A stretch of 64,000 nt of DNA from GM7GCV1 sp965221105 (GCA_965221105.1 OZ244871.1:1860001-1924000), one strand, 5' to 3'. Positions 25,390 through 35,268 are shown, numbered from the stretch's first letter. Notes: generated from the sequence alone by a model not told the origin. Numbers and translations are program-made.

Positions 25390-26181
25390 ATGGACACCAC
25401 ACTCAACCCGATGCCGGAGCTGGCTCCCATGCTCAAGCAATTACGCCTGTCGGGCATGCTGGACAGCCTGGCGGTCCGCAACCGCGAGGCCATCGAGGGC
25501 AAACTCGCCTACACGGAGTTCCTGGCCCTGGTGATCCAGGACGAAGTGGCCCGGCGGGAGCAGAAGAAGTTCGCCACCCGGGTTCGCCGGGCCGGCTTCC
25601 GGGGCGAGAAAACCCTGGAGGGCTTCGACTTCGCCCTGCACCCGCAGCTGAACCGGGCGTTGGTCCACGACCTGGCCACCTGCCGCTTCATTGAGGAGAG
25701 AGTCTCACTGCTCATCGCCGGACCCTGTGGCACCGGTACAAGCCACCGTGCACAGGCCATCGGTCACTGTGCGGTGCGGCAGGGCCACGACGTGCTGTTC
25801 ACCACCCAGGGCAAGCTCCTGGGCAACCTGCACGCAGCGCGGGCCACCAACAGCTTCGAGCGGCGGTTCCAGAACCTGGTGAAGACACCGCTGATCATCA
25901 TCGACGACTTCGGCCTCAAGCCAATGCGCCAGCCCCACGATGAGGTGTTCCACGACCTCATTGCCGAGCGCTACGAGCGCGGCGCCACCATCGTCACCAG
26001 CAACCTGGACTTCGCCGAATGGGGGCAGGCGTTCCCCAATCAGGTACTGGGCGCGGCGACTCTCGATCGACTGCGGCACGGTGCCTATCGACTGGTGCTG
26101 GATGGGGACAGTTACCGCCGCCCAAGACCGCTCCCGGAAGAGACAGAATCGGTGTGTACAACAGGGGGTGAAAACGGTTAA
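25390..26181 (+). CDS. istB: IstB helper ATPase with a mutated Walker A
   Basis: The 263-residue protein is full length and in frame. The Walker A reads GPCGTGTSH instead of GPTGTGKSH: the ATP-binding Lys is Thr (ACA for AAA). Walker B (LIIIDDFGLK) and sensor TSNLDFAEW are normal. IstB stimulates IstA strand transfer in an ATP-dependent manner, so this copy should not support transposition. It follows istA by five bases. Confidence 0.92.
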   Translation: MDTTLNPMPELAPMLKQLRLSGMLDSLAVRNREAIEGKLAYTEFLALVIQDEVARREQKKFATRVRRAGFRGEKTLEGFDFALHPQLNRALVHDLATCRFIEERVSLLIAGPCGTGTSHRAQAIGHCAVRQGHDVLFTTQGKLLGNLHAARATNSFERRFQNLVKTPLIIIDDFGLKPMRQPHDEVFHDLIAERYERGATIVTSNLDFAEWGQAFPNQVLGAATLDRLRHGAYRLVLDGDSYRRPRPLPEETESVCTTGGENG

Positions 26182-26276
26182 AAAGAGACCCGTCTGAGAC
26201 CCGCTAATCAGCCTTAAAAAGTGGCGCCATTATGCCGATCATGGGTGGCTCCATTAGGGCGATCATCGACAGATGG

Positions 26277-26883
26277 CGCGCGCTTGGCAAGTTCGCACCT
26301 CATTCGACGCACCGTCGACGTCCTCGCCCGTCATCCGGACGCCTTCACCTATGTCGCAAGCCGTCATCTCGGCTCCGAGGTGCAGATGCAATCCGTCAAG
26401 CAAGGATACGACCAGACGGCGGAAGACTTGCTGCTCGATTCCGTTCCCTGGCGAATCGACCTGGACGAGCTTTACAAGATTAGCGTGTGGGTCGGTGCGC
26501 ACAATGCGAACAATCCCCTGCTGCAGAATGAAAGCAATGCGTTTGGATTGACAAGAGCCAACTGGGATCGAATCGGCGGATACAACGAGGGCTTCTCCAG
26601 ACCAGGCGGCGGACTGTGCAATCTGGAAATCTTCAGCCGGATGGTTAATCGCACAGACGCATTGAACGTTCTCCTGTGGGGGGAGTGCACCTTTCACCAG
26701 GTGCACAACGGAGCCGCCACGTCGCACGCCGGCTATTTTGGCGACAGCCAGGAAGAATTCCGTAGGGTCACCGGCGAGAGTTACCGCGTTCCCTCCTACC
26801 GATTTCTGGCCGATCTGGGTGAGGATTTCGGTCGCCTGCAGAAATTGAAACAAGTCTTGCTCCCCAAAGGCCCGGGAGCCTAA
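26277..26883 (+). pseudogene. Glycosyltransferase family 2, 3' half (split by IS21)
   Basis: This continues the 5' half at 23473. It holds HPDAFTYVASRHLGSEVQMQ, WVGAHNANNPLLQNESNAFG, NWDRIGGYNEGFSRPGGGLC, and LWGECTFHQVHNGAAT with the His near the end of the GT-A fold. No other lesions are seen. The gene opens a cluster whose next gene starts 14 bases on. Confidence 0.85.
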
Positions 26884-26896
26884 CGCCCGAGCGTCC

Positions 26897-27661
26897 ATGT
26901 CTCCTCCCTGCGTGATTATCTTGGGCATGCATCGCAGCGGCACCTCGTTGGTCGCCGGCAGCCTTCACGCTGCGGGACTGCATCTCGGGACGGTAAACGA
27001 TCACGCGCCGTTCAACAGCAAGGGCAACAAGGAGAACGTCCGAATCCGAGAGCTGAACGATGCCATGCTTGACCGAAACGGTGCGAGCTGGAGACGGCCC
27101 CCTGCCCGCCAAATCACCTGGCGCCGCGCGGATTCCCGGCGCGCCGAGTCGCTCCTGCACCCCTACCTTTCCGCCGGTCGCGCCTGGGGTTTCAAAGACC
27201 CTCGAACGATCTGGACCGTAGAAGGTTGGCTGCGATTGCTGCCCGACGCGCAACTCGTTGGCGTCTTCCGTCATCCGGCACTGGTCGCTCAATCCCTAGT
27301 CGCCAGAACAGGGACACTTTCGGTCGACCCCAGCGAAGCGTTCGAACTCTGGTGTGCCTACAATGCCGAACTGTTAAGGCTGAAACGCAAACACCGGTTT
27401 CCATTGGTTCACTTCGGAATCCCGAACAAACTGCGCGAGGAGTTCTTCGCGCCCCTGGCCCGCCTGGCCCGATCTGTCGGCCTCTCCTCTCCTTCGGACG
27501 CTTTTTTCGACGATGGCCTGATCCATCAGCGGGCCGAACACTTGCAAGCCGACACCAAGGCCATAAAACTCCACAATCAGCTACTTGCATCGTCCGAGCA
27601 GCAAAGAAACGAACCCGCCGATTGCAGGTGTATCACAGGCCTTCGACAACGAGGTGCATGA
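26897..27661 (+). CDS. Sulfotransferase-family protein
   Basis: The 254-residue protein has the PAPS 5'-phosphosulfate loop GMHRSGTSLVAGSLHAAG near residue 10 and a possible 3'-phosphate region GVFRHPALVAQSL (about 128-140), both typical of bacterial sulfotransferase-like proteins. WGFKDPRTIW lies between them. It probably transfers sulfate from PAPS to a sugar hydroxyl, but such proteins can use other acceptors. It is followed after four bases by a glycosyltransferase. Confidence 0.8.
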   Translation: MSPPCVIILGMHRSGTSLVAGSLHAAGLHLGTVNDHAPFNSKGNKENVRIRELNDAMLDRNGASWRRPPARQITWRRADSRRAESLLHPYLSAGRAWGFKDPRTIWTVEGWLRLLPDAQLVGVFRHPALVAQSLVARTGTLSVDPSEAFELWCAYNAELLRLKRKHRFPLVHFGIPNKLREEFFAPLARLARSVGLSSPSDAFFDDGLIHQRAEHLQADTKAIKLHNQLLASSEQQRNEPADCRCITGLRQRGA

Positions 27662-27665
27662 CTCG

Positions 27666-28621
27666 ATGAGAACTGTCTGGTTTCACCGGGGCGAGTACAA
27701 ACGTCTTTACGGCGGGCACCTGAAGCACTCCCATTACGTTCGCCACACCGCGGATCTGGCGGGTTTCGTTCCGAAAATCACCTTTACAGGCAACGCTGGC
27801 AACGATGCGCTAGAACGCGAACGTCTGGTACTGTGGCCACCCGGTGAATTCGGTCACGCCGAGCGTTGGGATCCTCAATCGGGTGATATCCTGTTCCTGG
27901 CCGGGCTGGACTGGCGGTATCTTTCGGACGGTCGGTTTGACGGCCTGTCCTGCCCGAGAGTCAATCTCGTCCAGCACGTACGGCACGCAGAGGCCGGCAC
28001 TGAACTCTACGAGTATCTGGCTCTGAAGGCGGTGCGCATCTGCGTCAGTCAGGAAGTCGCCGATGCGATTTGCGCGACCTGTCGCGTAAACGGCCCCGTC
28101 ATAGCCATTCCCAACGGCATCGAAGCGCTTTCAATTACTCCAAGGCCGAAACGCCTGCCGGTTACCATCTCAGGCTACAAGGATCCCGAATTGGCAAAGG
28201 CCTTGGCAAATCGCCTGTCGGACAAGGGCATCGAAAACCGCTGCCTCGCCGAATTCGTACCGCGCGAGTCCTTTCTGGGGCTGCTTTCCCAAAGCCGGGT
28301 AGCGGTCTGCCTGCCCAATGCCGAAGAGGGGTTCTACCTGCCGGCGCTGGAAGCCATGGCATTCGGCTGCATGGTGGTCACCGTCGATTGCATCGGCAAC
28401 CGGGGATTTGCCTTGACGGGCGCAACTGCTTCATTGCCGACCGCAACCTCGATGCTCTGGCCGAGGCGACCTTGCGCGCCTTGAACACCAGCACGGTGAC
28501 GCGTTGGCGGATGCGCAGGAAGGCAACCGCCACGGCACGACGACATACCCTCTCGAAAGAGCGGAAGCGATTTCACGCGGTTCTCGATGACATTGATCGA
28601 TTGTGGGCGTCCGCAACGTGA
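27666..28621 (+). pseudogene. GT4-like glycosyltransferase with one frameshift
   Basis: From MRTVWFHRGEYKRLYGGHLK the frame shows a GT-B glycosyltransferase: CVSQEVADAI, VIAIPNGIE, then VAVCLPNAEEGFYLPALEAM (the nucleotide-sugar E-x7-E motif). At 28402-28405 a G4 run (family expects one more G) shifts the frame; the other frame continues NRGICLDGRNCFIADRNLDA and ALAEATLRAL to a stop at 28621. With five G the product would be about 318 residues. This could be decay, a slippage switch or a sequencing error. Confidence 0.75.
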
Positions 28622-28822
28622 TGCTTGGCACGAACAAGTGATTGCACTCATGGCTGTTCGGAGCAATAAGGTGATTCTCTCTCGCAACGCCGGAATCGGC
28701 ATACATCGATTCCCAGCCAGGGGCGATGCCTACCATCAGGATCTGGTTCCGTGGACCTGCACGGGTGGATGACGTTCCTGCGCTCGAGAATTACCGCGTC
28801 AAGCGCGTTGGGGGGTGCATAC
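28622..28822. other. Spacer, nothing recognised
   Basis: About 200 bases between the glycosyltransferase and the oxygenase. The oxygenase frame is open from 28751, but the residues before 28823 do not look conserved. Confidence 0.35.
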
Positions 28823-29563
28823 GTGCTGAACGCAGGGGACCTGGAAACGCTGGCGGAGTGCTTGTCCGACGACTATGCCCACGCCGAACCGTTCCCTCAC
28901 GCCGTCATTGACGACTTTCTGCCGACCAGGGTGGGGAAGCGGTTGCGCAGGGACTTCCCGCCCGTCGAGTCTGACATCTGGATCGAGCAACATCCAGCGC
29001 GCCAACCCGGAAAACTAGGGATAACGCACGCGTCCCGACTGCGAGGCATCGAGCCGTCCATCGTCCATGCCGTCTGTCAATTCAACAGTTTCCCGTTTCT
29101 GAATTTTCTGTCCAGATTGACCGGCATTTCGAAATTGCTTCCCGACCCCTACTTGCATGGCGGCGGCCCACAGCAGGTGGTGGACGGTGGCAGGTTGGAC
29201 ATCCACACCGACTTCACCCATCTGGCCAAGCTGGATCTGTACCGGAGAATCAACGTTCTCTACTACCTGAGTCCGCCTTGGCGCCCGGAGTATGGTGGCG
29301 AACTCGAATTCTGGACCGACTCGCGGCCGCAGGCCGGCCCCGTTAAGTCGATCGCCCCGGCTTTCAACCGAATGGTCGTTTTCAATACGACAAGCAGCAC
29401 GTTTCACGGGCATCCGAAACCATTGCGCGTGCCAAAGGGCGTCACCCGAAAAGCGCTGGCCTTCTACTACTACACCGCACAACCGGACGAATCTCAGCAG
29501 CACACCCAACGAACCCGCTGGATAGGACCGAATGCCGCCGATCGCCGGCTTGAACGACCCTGA
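28823..29563 (+). CDS. 2-oxoglutarate/Fe(II)-dependent oxygenase
   Basis: The 246-residue protein has the double-stranded beta-helix iron site: His and Asp in RLDIHTDFTHLAKLDLYRR, the second His in TTSSTFHGHPKPL and the 2-oxoglutarate Arg in GVTRKALAFYYYTA. PFPHAVIDDFLP near the N-terminus is typical of this group. It may hydroxylate a sugar or a peptide. I chose GTG 28823 (GGGGGG upstream); 28769 and 28751 are alternatives. Its stop lies 70 bases before the end of a converging gene. Confidence 0.82.
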   Translation: MLNAGDLETLAECLSDDYAHAEPFPHAVIDDFLPTRVGKRLRRDFPPVESDIWIEQHPARQPGKLGITHASRLRGIEPSIVHAVCQFNSFPFLNFLSRLTGISKLLPDPYLHGGGPQQVVDGGRLDIHTDFTHLAKLDLYRRINVLYYLSPPWRPEYGGELEFWTDSRPQAGPVKSIAPAFNRMVVFNTTSSTFHGHPKPLRVPKGVTRKALAFYYYTAQPDESQQHTQRTRWIGPNAADRRLERP

Positions 29564-29633
29564 GGAATAGCCGCCATCACGGGGAGCCCCCTTCGCGATG
29601 ACATGGGCGTCATCGTGCATCCGACCCCAATCG

Positions 29634-31367
29634 TTACAATTCGTACAAGCGGCGTCCACGCCACTGCTCAGCCAGGAAACTCAGACGAAGAACGACCGAC
29701 AGGACGGGGTGGTATCTGCGCCCGTGAAGGTCCCCGGACATGGCCGTGCGTTCCGGAACGGCGAAATCATCTGATACACCAAGAAACGAAAACACCTGCT
29801 GCAACACAGAGTCATGGTCCCTTTGGAGGCGATGGCTGCTAATTACCAGCACCCGGTCCGGCGAAAAGTGGCCGTACAGGTTCCTTAGCTGGAGGCTGTA
29901 GAGGCTGCGGCTTCTGTAACTGTGGATGCGGAACGCGGAATCTCTGCCACGCCGGTCTCCGCTTCTGCGAAGTCTCCATGGTTCGGCCAGCATCGCAAGC
30001 CAGATCGATAACTTCTCCCTGCCCCGGGCAAGCTGCATATAGTAGTGAGAGATCGTGCGTTCTACTGGATCGCGCACCAACACGATCAGCTTCAATTCGG
30101 GATTGTATCGTTTCAGTTCCGGCGCCACGTCGGGAAGAAACAGATACATGGGGGTGACTTCGCCACGGACCCTGGCCTCAGCGCACGGTCGAAACCAACG
30201 CCGGTACCGCCGGTCGATCTCCTTGGGAGACCAGGTCTTCCGGTAGGCCGGGGAACTGAAGAGATGCACTTCCTTCGGCGTGGACATGCTCACTTTCGGA
30301 TGGGCGCGCAGATATTCCCAAAGCGCAGTGGTCCCACACTTTTGCGCTCCGACGATCATGAAGTCGATCAGGGGCCGATAGCGTTGTTCCCCACCGTCGT
30401 TGCCCGCGTCGCTCGGGGAACGCGAGGAAAACCCGGGTCTCGCGCCCTGGTCGTTCAACACCTGCTCCACCTCGGCCGGCCGATAAAACAACCAGCAGGC
30501 GTGCTCACGGTCTCGAACAAGTGTTTCCAGGTCCCTCTTCGCAACGGCCGGGTCGTCTCGAACGTCCGCGTTTCCGTCCCGCAACGGGGATCCGGGAAGA
30601 CTGGAGATCGCCCCGGCCGAAGCCAGCACTGTCGCCAATGAGGCTCCATTGCTGGCAACCACGTCTTCATACCGCTGGATGACGGTGCTTTCCGACCTTT
30701 CGGAGATTTGGCGAAAGTACCAATCCAAGAGCATGATCCGGCGTTCGAGATCGTCTGCAGCGACACGCAGTTTCGTGGCGAGGCCCGGGTCCAGTTTTTC
30801 GATCCGAGGCTCATGACCGTGCCGCAGCGGCCCGCCCTGGTAACGCCACGCCCTGAGAATCGCAAGCGGATTTCGCACCACGGCGCAACAGCGAAAGTGA
30901 TGCGCCATCGTCCCCAGCCCGACAGGGAACAGATTCAGGCACTTGACCGCAAGCGTGAACTCCGGCGGCAAATACTGTTTGGTCTTGAAAGCCTCCTCAA
31001 GGTCCGCTTGGAAAAGCACCGGGCTCGGCTGTTGCCCACGCTGCACCAAACGAGAGAAAAGACCCGGAGGGCGACTGAGAGCCGCATGGCCGTACCGATT
31101 CGCGAGAGCGTCGCGAATCTCCGCGAACCGGTCGACAACCGATCGGCACTGGAGATCAGGGTCTTCGACCTCAAGTAGGTGGTCCAACGATTCCGGTTCG
31201 TCGATTGCGACGACATCCGGCAAGCGATTCAGCAATTTGCAGACCAGCGTCGCGCCCGAGAAAGGAACGCCGGTGATGATCAAATCCAGTTTTGACCGTG
31301 CCGCGGTGGTGACGTCTACCCCGCCCTCGACCACGCTGCGAATCGCACGCTCCCCCTTCGATCGCAC
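29634..31367 (-). CDS. Tandem two-domain sulfotransferase
   Basis: The 577-residue protein has two sulfotransferase-like halves. The first (about 20-310) has ITGVPFSGATLVCKLLNRL as a degenerate PAPS loop and CCAVVRNPLAILRAW. The second (about 330-577) has MIVGAQKCGTTALWEYLRAH (good PAPS loop), KEVHLFSS and LIVLVRDPVERTISHYYMQL (3'-phosphate site), like heparan-type N- or O-sulfotransferases. Only the second looks fully active. The GTG start is one base after the upstream gene's stop, so the two are coupled. Confidence 0.85.
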   Translation of the reverse strand: MRSKGERAIRSVVEGGVDVTTAARSKLDLIITGVPFSGATLVCKLLNRLPDVVAIDEPESLDHLLEVEDPDLQCRSVVDRFAEIRDALANRYGHAALSRPPGLFSRLVQRGQQPSPVLFQADLEEAFKTKQYLPPEFTLAVKCLNLFPVGLGTMAHHFRCCAVVRNPLAILRAWRYQGGPLRHGHEPRIEKLDPGLATKLRVAADDLERRIMLLDWYFRQISERSESTVIQRYEDVVASNGASLATVLASAGAISSLPGSPLRDGNADVRDDPAVAKRDLETLVRDREHACWLFYRPAEVEQVLNDQGARPGFSSRSPSDAGNDGGEQRYRPLIDFMIVGAQKCGTTALWEYLRAHPKVSMSTPKEVHLFSSPAYRKTWSPKEIDRRYRRWFRPCAEARVRGEVTPMYLFLPDVAPELKRYNPELKLIVLVRDPVERTISHYYMQLARGREKLSIWLAMLAEPWRLRRSGDRRGRDSAFRIHSYRSRSLYSLQLRNLYGHFSPDRVLVISSHRLQRDHDSVLQQVFSFLGVSDDFAVPERTAMSGDLHGRRYHPVLSVVLRLSFLAEQWRGRRLYEL

Positions 31368-31368
31368 A

Positions 31369-32193
31369 CTAACGGCCCGGGTCCGGATCGAACGCCTGAT
31401 TGGACCGGCGCACTTCGTGCCTGATGGTGCTCTTGAAGCGACCCAGTGCGACCAGCGGCGTTCCCGTATGAATGAACGAATCGAGACCGATCGGGCCGGT
31501 CGACATACGTTTTTCGTTCTCGAGAAAACACCTTGTCGAAAACGGCAGATTGGCTCTATCGATCCCGCTCAGGGTCTCAATCTGTCCGGCATCGAGGGAA
31601 TTGAGAACGAGCGCGTAGTCCACTCCCATGCAGATCCCTCGGGTGTCCATCATGCGCAGGAGTTTTTCCGATCCTGACTTGCTCACAACGTATCCGTGGG
31701 CTCCCGGTGCCGGGATCCGCTTCGCGAACGTTCCATTGACAATCAGCTCGGTGATCAGATCACCCATGCGGACGCGATCCCCGGCAACAGCCGGAAGGTA
31801 CTTGAGGTAGCTCGATGTTCCCTGGTTGACGAAAACCAGATCCAGTTCTTTCTGGTTCTCAACTGAGAAGTCCGCCAATGCTTGAGCGCTTATCTCGACA
31901 TCGTCCTCCAGAACTGCACCGAATTTGGCATTGCCTGCCGCAATCTTGCGCCAACATTGCGCATGAAAAAGGTAGCAGCAAAACGCGCCCGGCTTGAATT
32001 TCGATTCACTCTCCCAAAAGCGCCCGGCAAGATGCCGATAGCGCGGAAACGGGAATTTCGGGTCATGGCCGTCAAAAGCCGCGATAAGGCTGGGCTTCAG
32101 CGACGAATCCTTGAACTGGCGGAGAATGTTAGATCGTCGTTCCAGCTGCGATTCCAGATTGACCAAGAAAATCGGCATTTGGTGTTTTGTCAT
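31369..32193 (-). CDS. Glycosyltransferase family 25 (LPS-type)
   Basis: MPIFLVNLESQLERRSNILR opens a GT25 protein of 274 residues. AVLEDDVEIS holds the metal-binding DD motif, and GAHGYVVSKSGSEKLL, MGVDYALV and PLVALGRFKSTIR follow the family pattern. Such enzymes add beta-linked galactose or glucose to LPS or glycoproteins. It is transcribed with the double sulfotransferase on the minus strand and converges on the plus-strand part of the cluster. Confidence 0.9.
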   Translation of the reverse strand: MTKHQMPIFLVNLESQLERRSNILRQFKDSSLKPSLIAAFDGHDPKFPFPRYRHLAGRFWESESKFKPGAFCCYLFHAQCWRKIAAGNAKFGAVLEDDVEISAQALADFSVENQKELDLVFVNQGTSSYLKYLPAVAGDRVRMGDLITELIVNGTFAKRIPAPGAHGYVVSKSGSEKLLRMMDTRGICMGVDYALVLNSLDAGQIETLSGIDRANLPFSTRCFLENEKRMSTGPIGLDSFIHTGTPLVALGRFKSTIRHEVRRSNQAFDPDPGR

Positions 32194-32232
32194 TGGTTAT
32201 CCGAAGCTTGTTGCAGCGTTTTCGAATGAGTC

Positions 32233-32707
32233 ATGATCGACCCGCCTGGCAGCCTCATTATCGCTGTGTTGCATGGCGATGTCATCCAGTTGTTGGAAGG
32301 TGACATTGGGCTTGAGCTGACGAGCAGAATCAGCATCGAGGTGCTGGCCTATGTCCGCACGCCGGGTGGATTCCTGACATCGATGCACGGGGTGGTCGAG
32401 GGCGCCGGTCGGCAATACGACGTGGCGATCTTCAATCCCGGGGACGGTCCGGCTCGGGTGACTATCGGGGGCATCGACGACAGCGCGAGGAGTTCGGGAG
32501 ACGTGATTAGGCTGACGGTGCCAGCGGGCGCGGCTGTGACGGTCACCGCGAAGCAGCTTGAGGATGGCGACTTCGCCTTCCACGACGGCCGATGCGCCGG
32601 ACTCGGTGATGGCCAGGGCAAGTGGCGGCTACACATCGACAGCGAAGAGGCCATTTTGCTGGTCAACGTGCTGGCGAGCCCGACGGGTCGCCTGACCAAC
32701 CTGTCGA
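32233..32707 (+). pseudogene. C-terminal fragment of a repeat-containing secreted protein
   Basis: The sequence RISIEVLAYVRTPGGFLTSM, then RQYDVAIFNPGDGPARVTIG, RLTVPAGAAVTVTAKQLEDG and ILLVNVLASPTGRLTNLST resembles the end of large extracellular proteins seen in marine gammaproteobacteria, where two NPG blocks are separated by SRLRL. Here the two blocks appear to be fused by deletion. There is no N-terminal part, and the sequence breaks into IS1380 at about 32710. Confidence 0.55.
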
Positions 32708-32711
32708 CTAA

Positions 32712-33963
32712 CCCAACTCGAATTTCACAGCCTTGGTCGGCGCAACATCGTCGCCAGGTGTGACGGTGGTGAGATCAGTTCCAATGGCGGCGGTCTCCTG
32801 CTGCGAGAGGTGGAGCAGCGCACCCATCTGCTGCATCGTCTGACCAGCTGTACCGATTATCGTGATCAGGACCGCAGAGAGCACTCGCTGGAGTCGCTGG
32901 TCACACAGCGGGTCATGGGCCTGGCTCTGGGCTATGAGGATCTCAATGATCATGACGAGGTGCGCACTGACAGGGTGCTGGCCCTGCTCAGTGACTGTCG
33001 GGATCTGGCCGGTGCTGACCGGGCCGTCCCGGGAACCGGGGCACGCCGCTGGCTGGCACGAGTACGCTGAACCGGCTTGAGCTCTCGCCGCTCACTGCCG
33101 GCGCCGACTGTCGCTACAAAAAGAGTGTCGCCGATACGGCTGCGATGGATGCCCTGCTGGTGGATATGTTTCTGGAGTCCCATGACAGCCCGCCTGCGGA
33201 GAGTATCCTGGATGTGGATGCCACGGATGATCCGGTACAGGGCACCCAGGAGGGCCGCTTCTTTCACGGGTACTATCGGCAGTAGTGCTCCATGCCGCTG
33301 TATATCTTGTGTGGTGAGCAGGTGCTGTGCGCGCGCCTGCGTACTGCCGATCAGGACGGTGCGGAGGACACGGTGGAGGAGCTGGAGCGGAGTGTGGGTC
33401 GAGTTCGGGCGCGGTGGCCCGAGGTGCGTATTCTCCTGCGTGGTGACAGCGGGTTCTGCCGCGATCAGATGATGGACTGGTGCGAGGCGCACCAGGTTGA
33501 CTCCCTGCTGGGGGTGGCGAACAACGCTCGCCTGAAGGCCTCCAGTGCCGATGAACTGAAGGAGGCCAAGGCGGTGTACGAGAAGACCGGTGAAGCGGCC
33601 CGGGTGTGTGGGGATGTCCGCGACCGGACGCTGAAGAGCTGGTCCCGTGAGCGCCGCGTGGTGGACACGGCCGAGCATCTGCCCAAGGGGGACACCCCCC
33701 GTTGTGTGGTCACCACCCTCAGTCCTGCAGAGTGCGACGCGCGCACCCTGTACGAACAGATGGAGTGTGCCCGTGGCGACATGGACAACCGCATCAAGGA
33801 GCAGCAGCTGTCACTGTTCGTCGACCGCACATCCACGCACAGCCTGCATGCCAATCAGGTGCGCGTGTATCTGTCCTCGTTCGCCTCTGTAGTGATGCAG
33901 CATCTGCGGCGCATGGGGCTGGAGGGCACGGAACTGGCCAGGGCACAGGCATTGAGCTGTTGA
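32712..33963 (+). pseudogene. IS1380-family transposase, broken
   Basis: The N-terminal part RRNIVARCDGGEISSNGGGL (32725 on) and LALGYEDLNDHDEVRTDRVL is in one frame. A shift near 33025-33035 moves to LNRLELSPLTAGADCR. TAG at 33283-33285 then interrupts GRFFHGYYRQ from CSMPLYILCGEQVL. The rest reads to ELARAQALSC, where about 60 normal residues are cut off by an IS110 fragment. The usual RGxxENRIKEQ reads RGDMDNRIKEQ, so the likely catalytic Glu is Asp. Confidence 0.85.
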
Positions 33964-34538
33964 CGCGCCGTGCGCTCCTGGGACTTCATGTCATCTCGCG
34001 CCCGGGTCAGATCCCGCATCGCCTCCTGTTCTTCGTCCGACACCCAGACGACCGTCAAGTCGCCACCGCGCAACACCTGCGCCAGTGTGCGTGCATCACG
34101 CCGGTCAGTCTTGATGCGATCTCCCGGTTTCTGCGGAATCAGCGATGGCGCAATCACCTGGCAGTCTTGACCCAAGGCGATCAGTTGACGAGAGATGCTG
34201 TACCCACAGGGACCCGCCTCATAGCACAACAACAGCACTTCACCACCACACTCTGTGCTCAGGCGCTCAACCAGCCTAGCACTGCTCTTCGGCGTGTTGC
34301 CAATCTCTCCCCTCGATTCCGCCTCGCCCCGACCAGCTCGCGCAACGGCATAGGCACTCGTATCTTTATGCACGTCAAGCCCAATAGAGGCCGGATACCG
34401 ACCACCTGCCGACCTGCTGTTGATCGCTTCACCTGCGGTGACTGTTTCGATCTGTTGCGCGTGTACTGTGCACTCTTTCATGACCTGTCCTCTCAAGAAT
34501 GGCTCTGTGTTGAAGTGTCCCATTTCAACATAATCCAC
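33964..34538 (-). pseudogene. IS110-family transposase, 5' half
   Basis: The frame starting MDYVEMGHFN reaches SIGLDVHKDTSAYAVARAGR, CYEAGPCGYSISRQL, IPQKPGDRIKTDRRDARTLA, the DEDD motifs of IS110 (RuvC-like) transposases. It stops after RTARQQLNA, where the IS1380 fragment abuts. The second half with the helix-hairpin-helix domain is missing. The two fragments are fused tail to tail at about 33963. Confidence 0.85.
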
Positions 34539-34557
34539 GTGTGTTGAGATGGGCAGG

Positions 34558-34990
34558 TCAAAACATGATGTCTAGATGTTCGACAATGTAGTCTTCTAGG
34601 CGGCTGTATTTCTTGTTTGGTTGGGCCGAGATGGAAATTTGTTGATTGGTCTGTAAACTCTGAGAAATCAACTCACGATCGGTTAGTTGAAGGTTTAGAT
34701 GACTCATATCAAGAGTAAACGGGTGATAACCGTGGGTCACTTCACCTGTAGGCACAACCACAACTCGCGGAATATCAATGGTCTGCTGAACCATTATTTT
34801 GGTCGCTTTATTCACGACCGTTGCTATTTCTATGCCTTCCTCTTCCTCCAGCAGTGATTGTTGAGGGCCGGTTAGTTTTTCAGACACACGCCTTACAATC
34901 TCCTGCTGCATATCATTAGATAGAAGAGACGTTGATGTTGGCACTTCACTGGGCTTGTGTTGCACTTCAGACTGGAAGCGGGGAACGAAA
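34558..34990 (-). pseudogene. Fragment of a type III restriction-like helicase/endonuclease
   Basis: Residues such as KATKIMVQQTIDIPRVVVVP, GEVTHGYHPFTLDMSHLNLQ and KKYSRLEDYIVEHL match the C-terminal part of BPTD_3080-type restriction endonucleases (DEAD-like). It ends at the IS110 end and opens with unrelated frame upstream. Only about 140 codons remain of a protein of around 900. No methyltransferase is nearby. Confidence 0.55.
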
Positions 34991-35268
34991 AAACCCATTA
35001 GCGTAACCTTGCCACGCCGCTTGAGAAATTTTAGGGGCAAATTGGAGGCACTCCAAGCCTTAAAGCTTAATGGGAGTACTTCAGAAAAATTAAGTCTTTG
35101 AGTTAAAAGGCTTAATGAACAAGGAGGAAGGGTATTGGTGACCAGGAGAGGGTGAGGCGAGCGTTTTGCGCGAAGCATTGCTTCGCGAGAGCTGAACGAC
35201 TCAACTCTGTGATTTGAGGAAGGCAGTCCAGACTGTGGTTAGGGCGACATTGAAAACGAAGTTTGAAA

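Larger units (their letters stand above)
23763..26271 (+). mobile_element. IS21-family insertion sequence, 2509 bp
   Basis: The element is bounded by TGTTAATGATCGCCC on the left and the reverse complement of TGTCGATGATCGCCC on the right, and is flanked by the 5-bp target repeat GATGG. At the left end, five related 21-bp units (GATCGGCATAAAGGCGCCACC type) begin at 23770, 23795, 23820, 23845 and 23870, exactly 25 bases apart. These are the multiple transposase sites of IS21. It carries istA and istB, both damaged. Confidence 0.93.
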
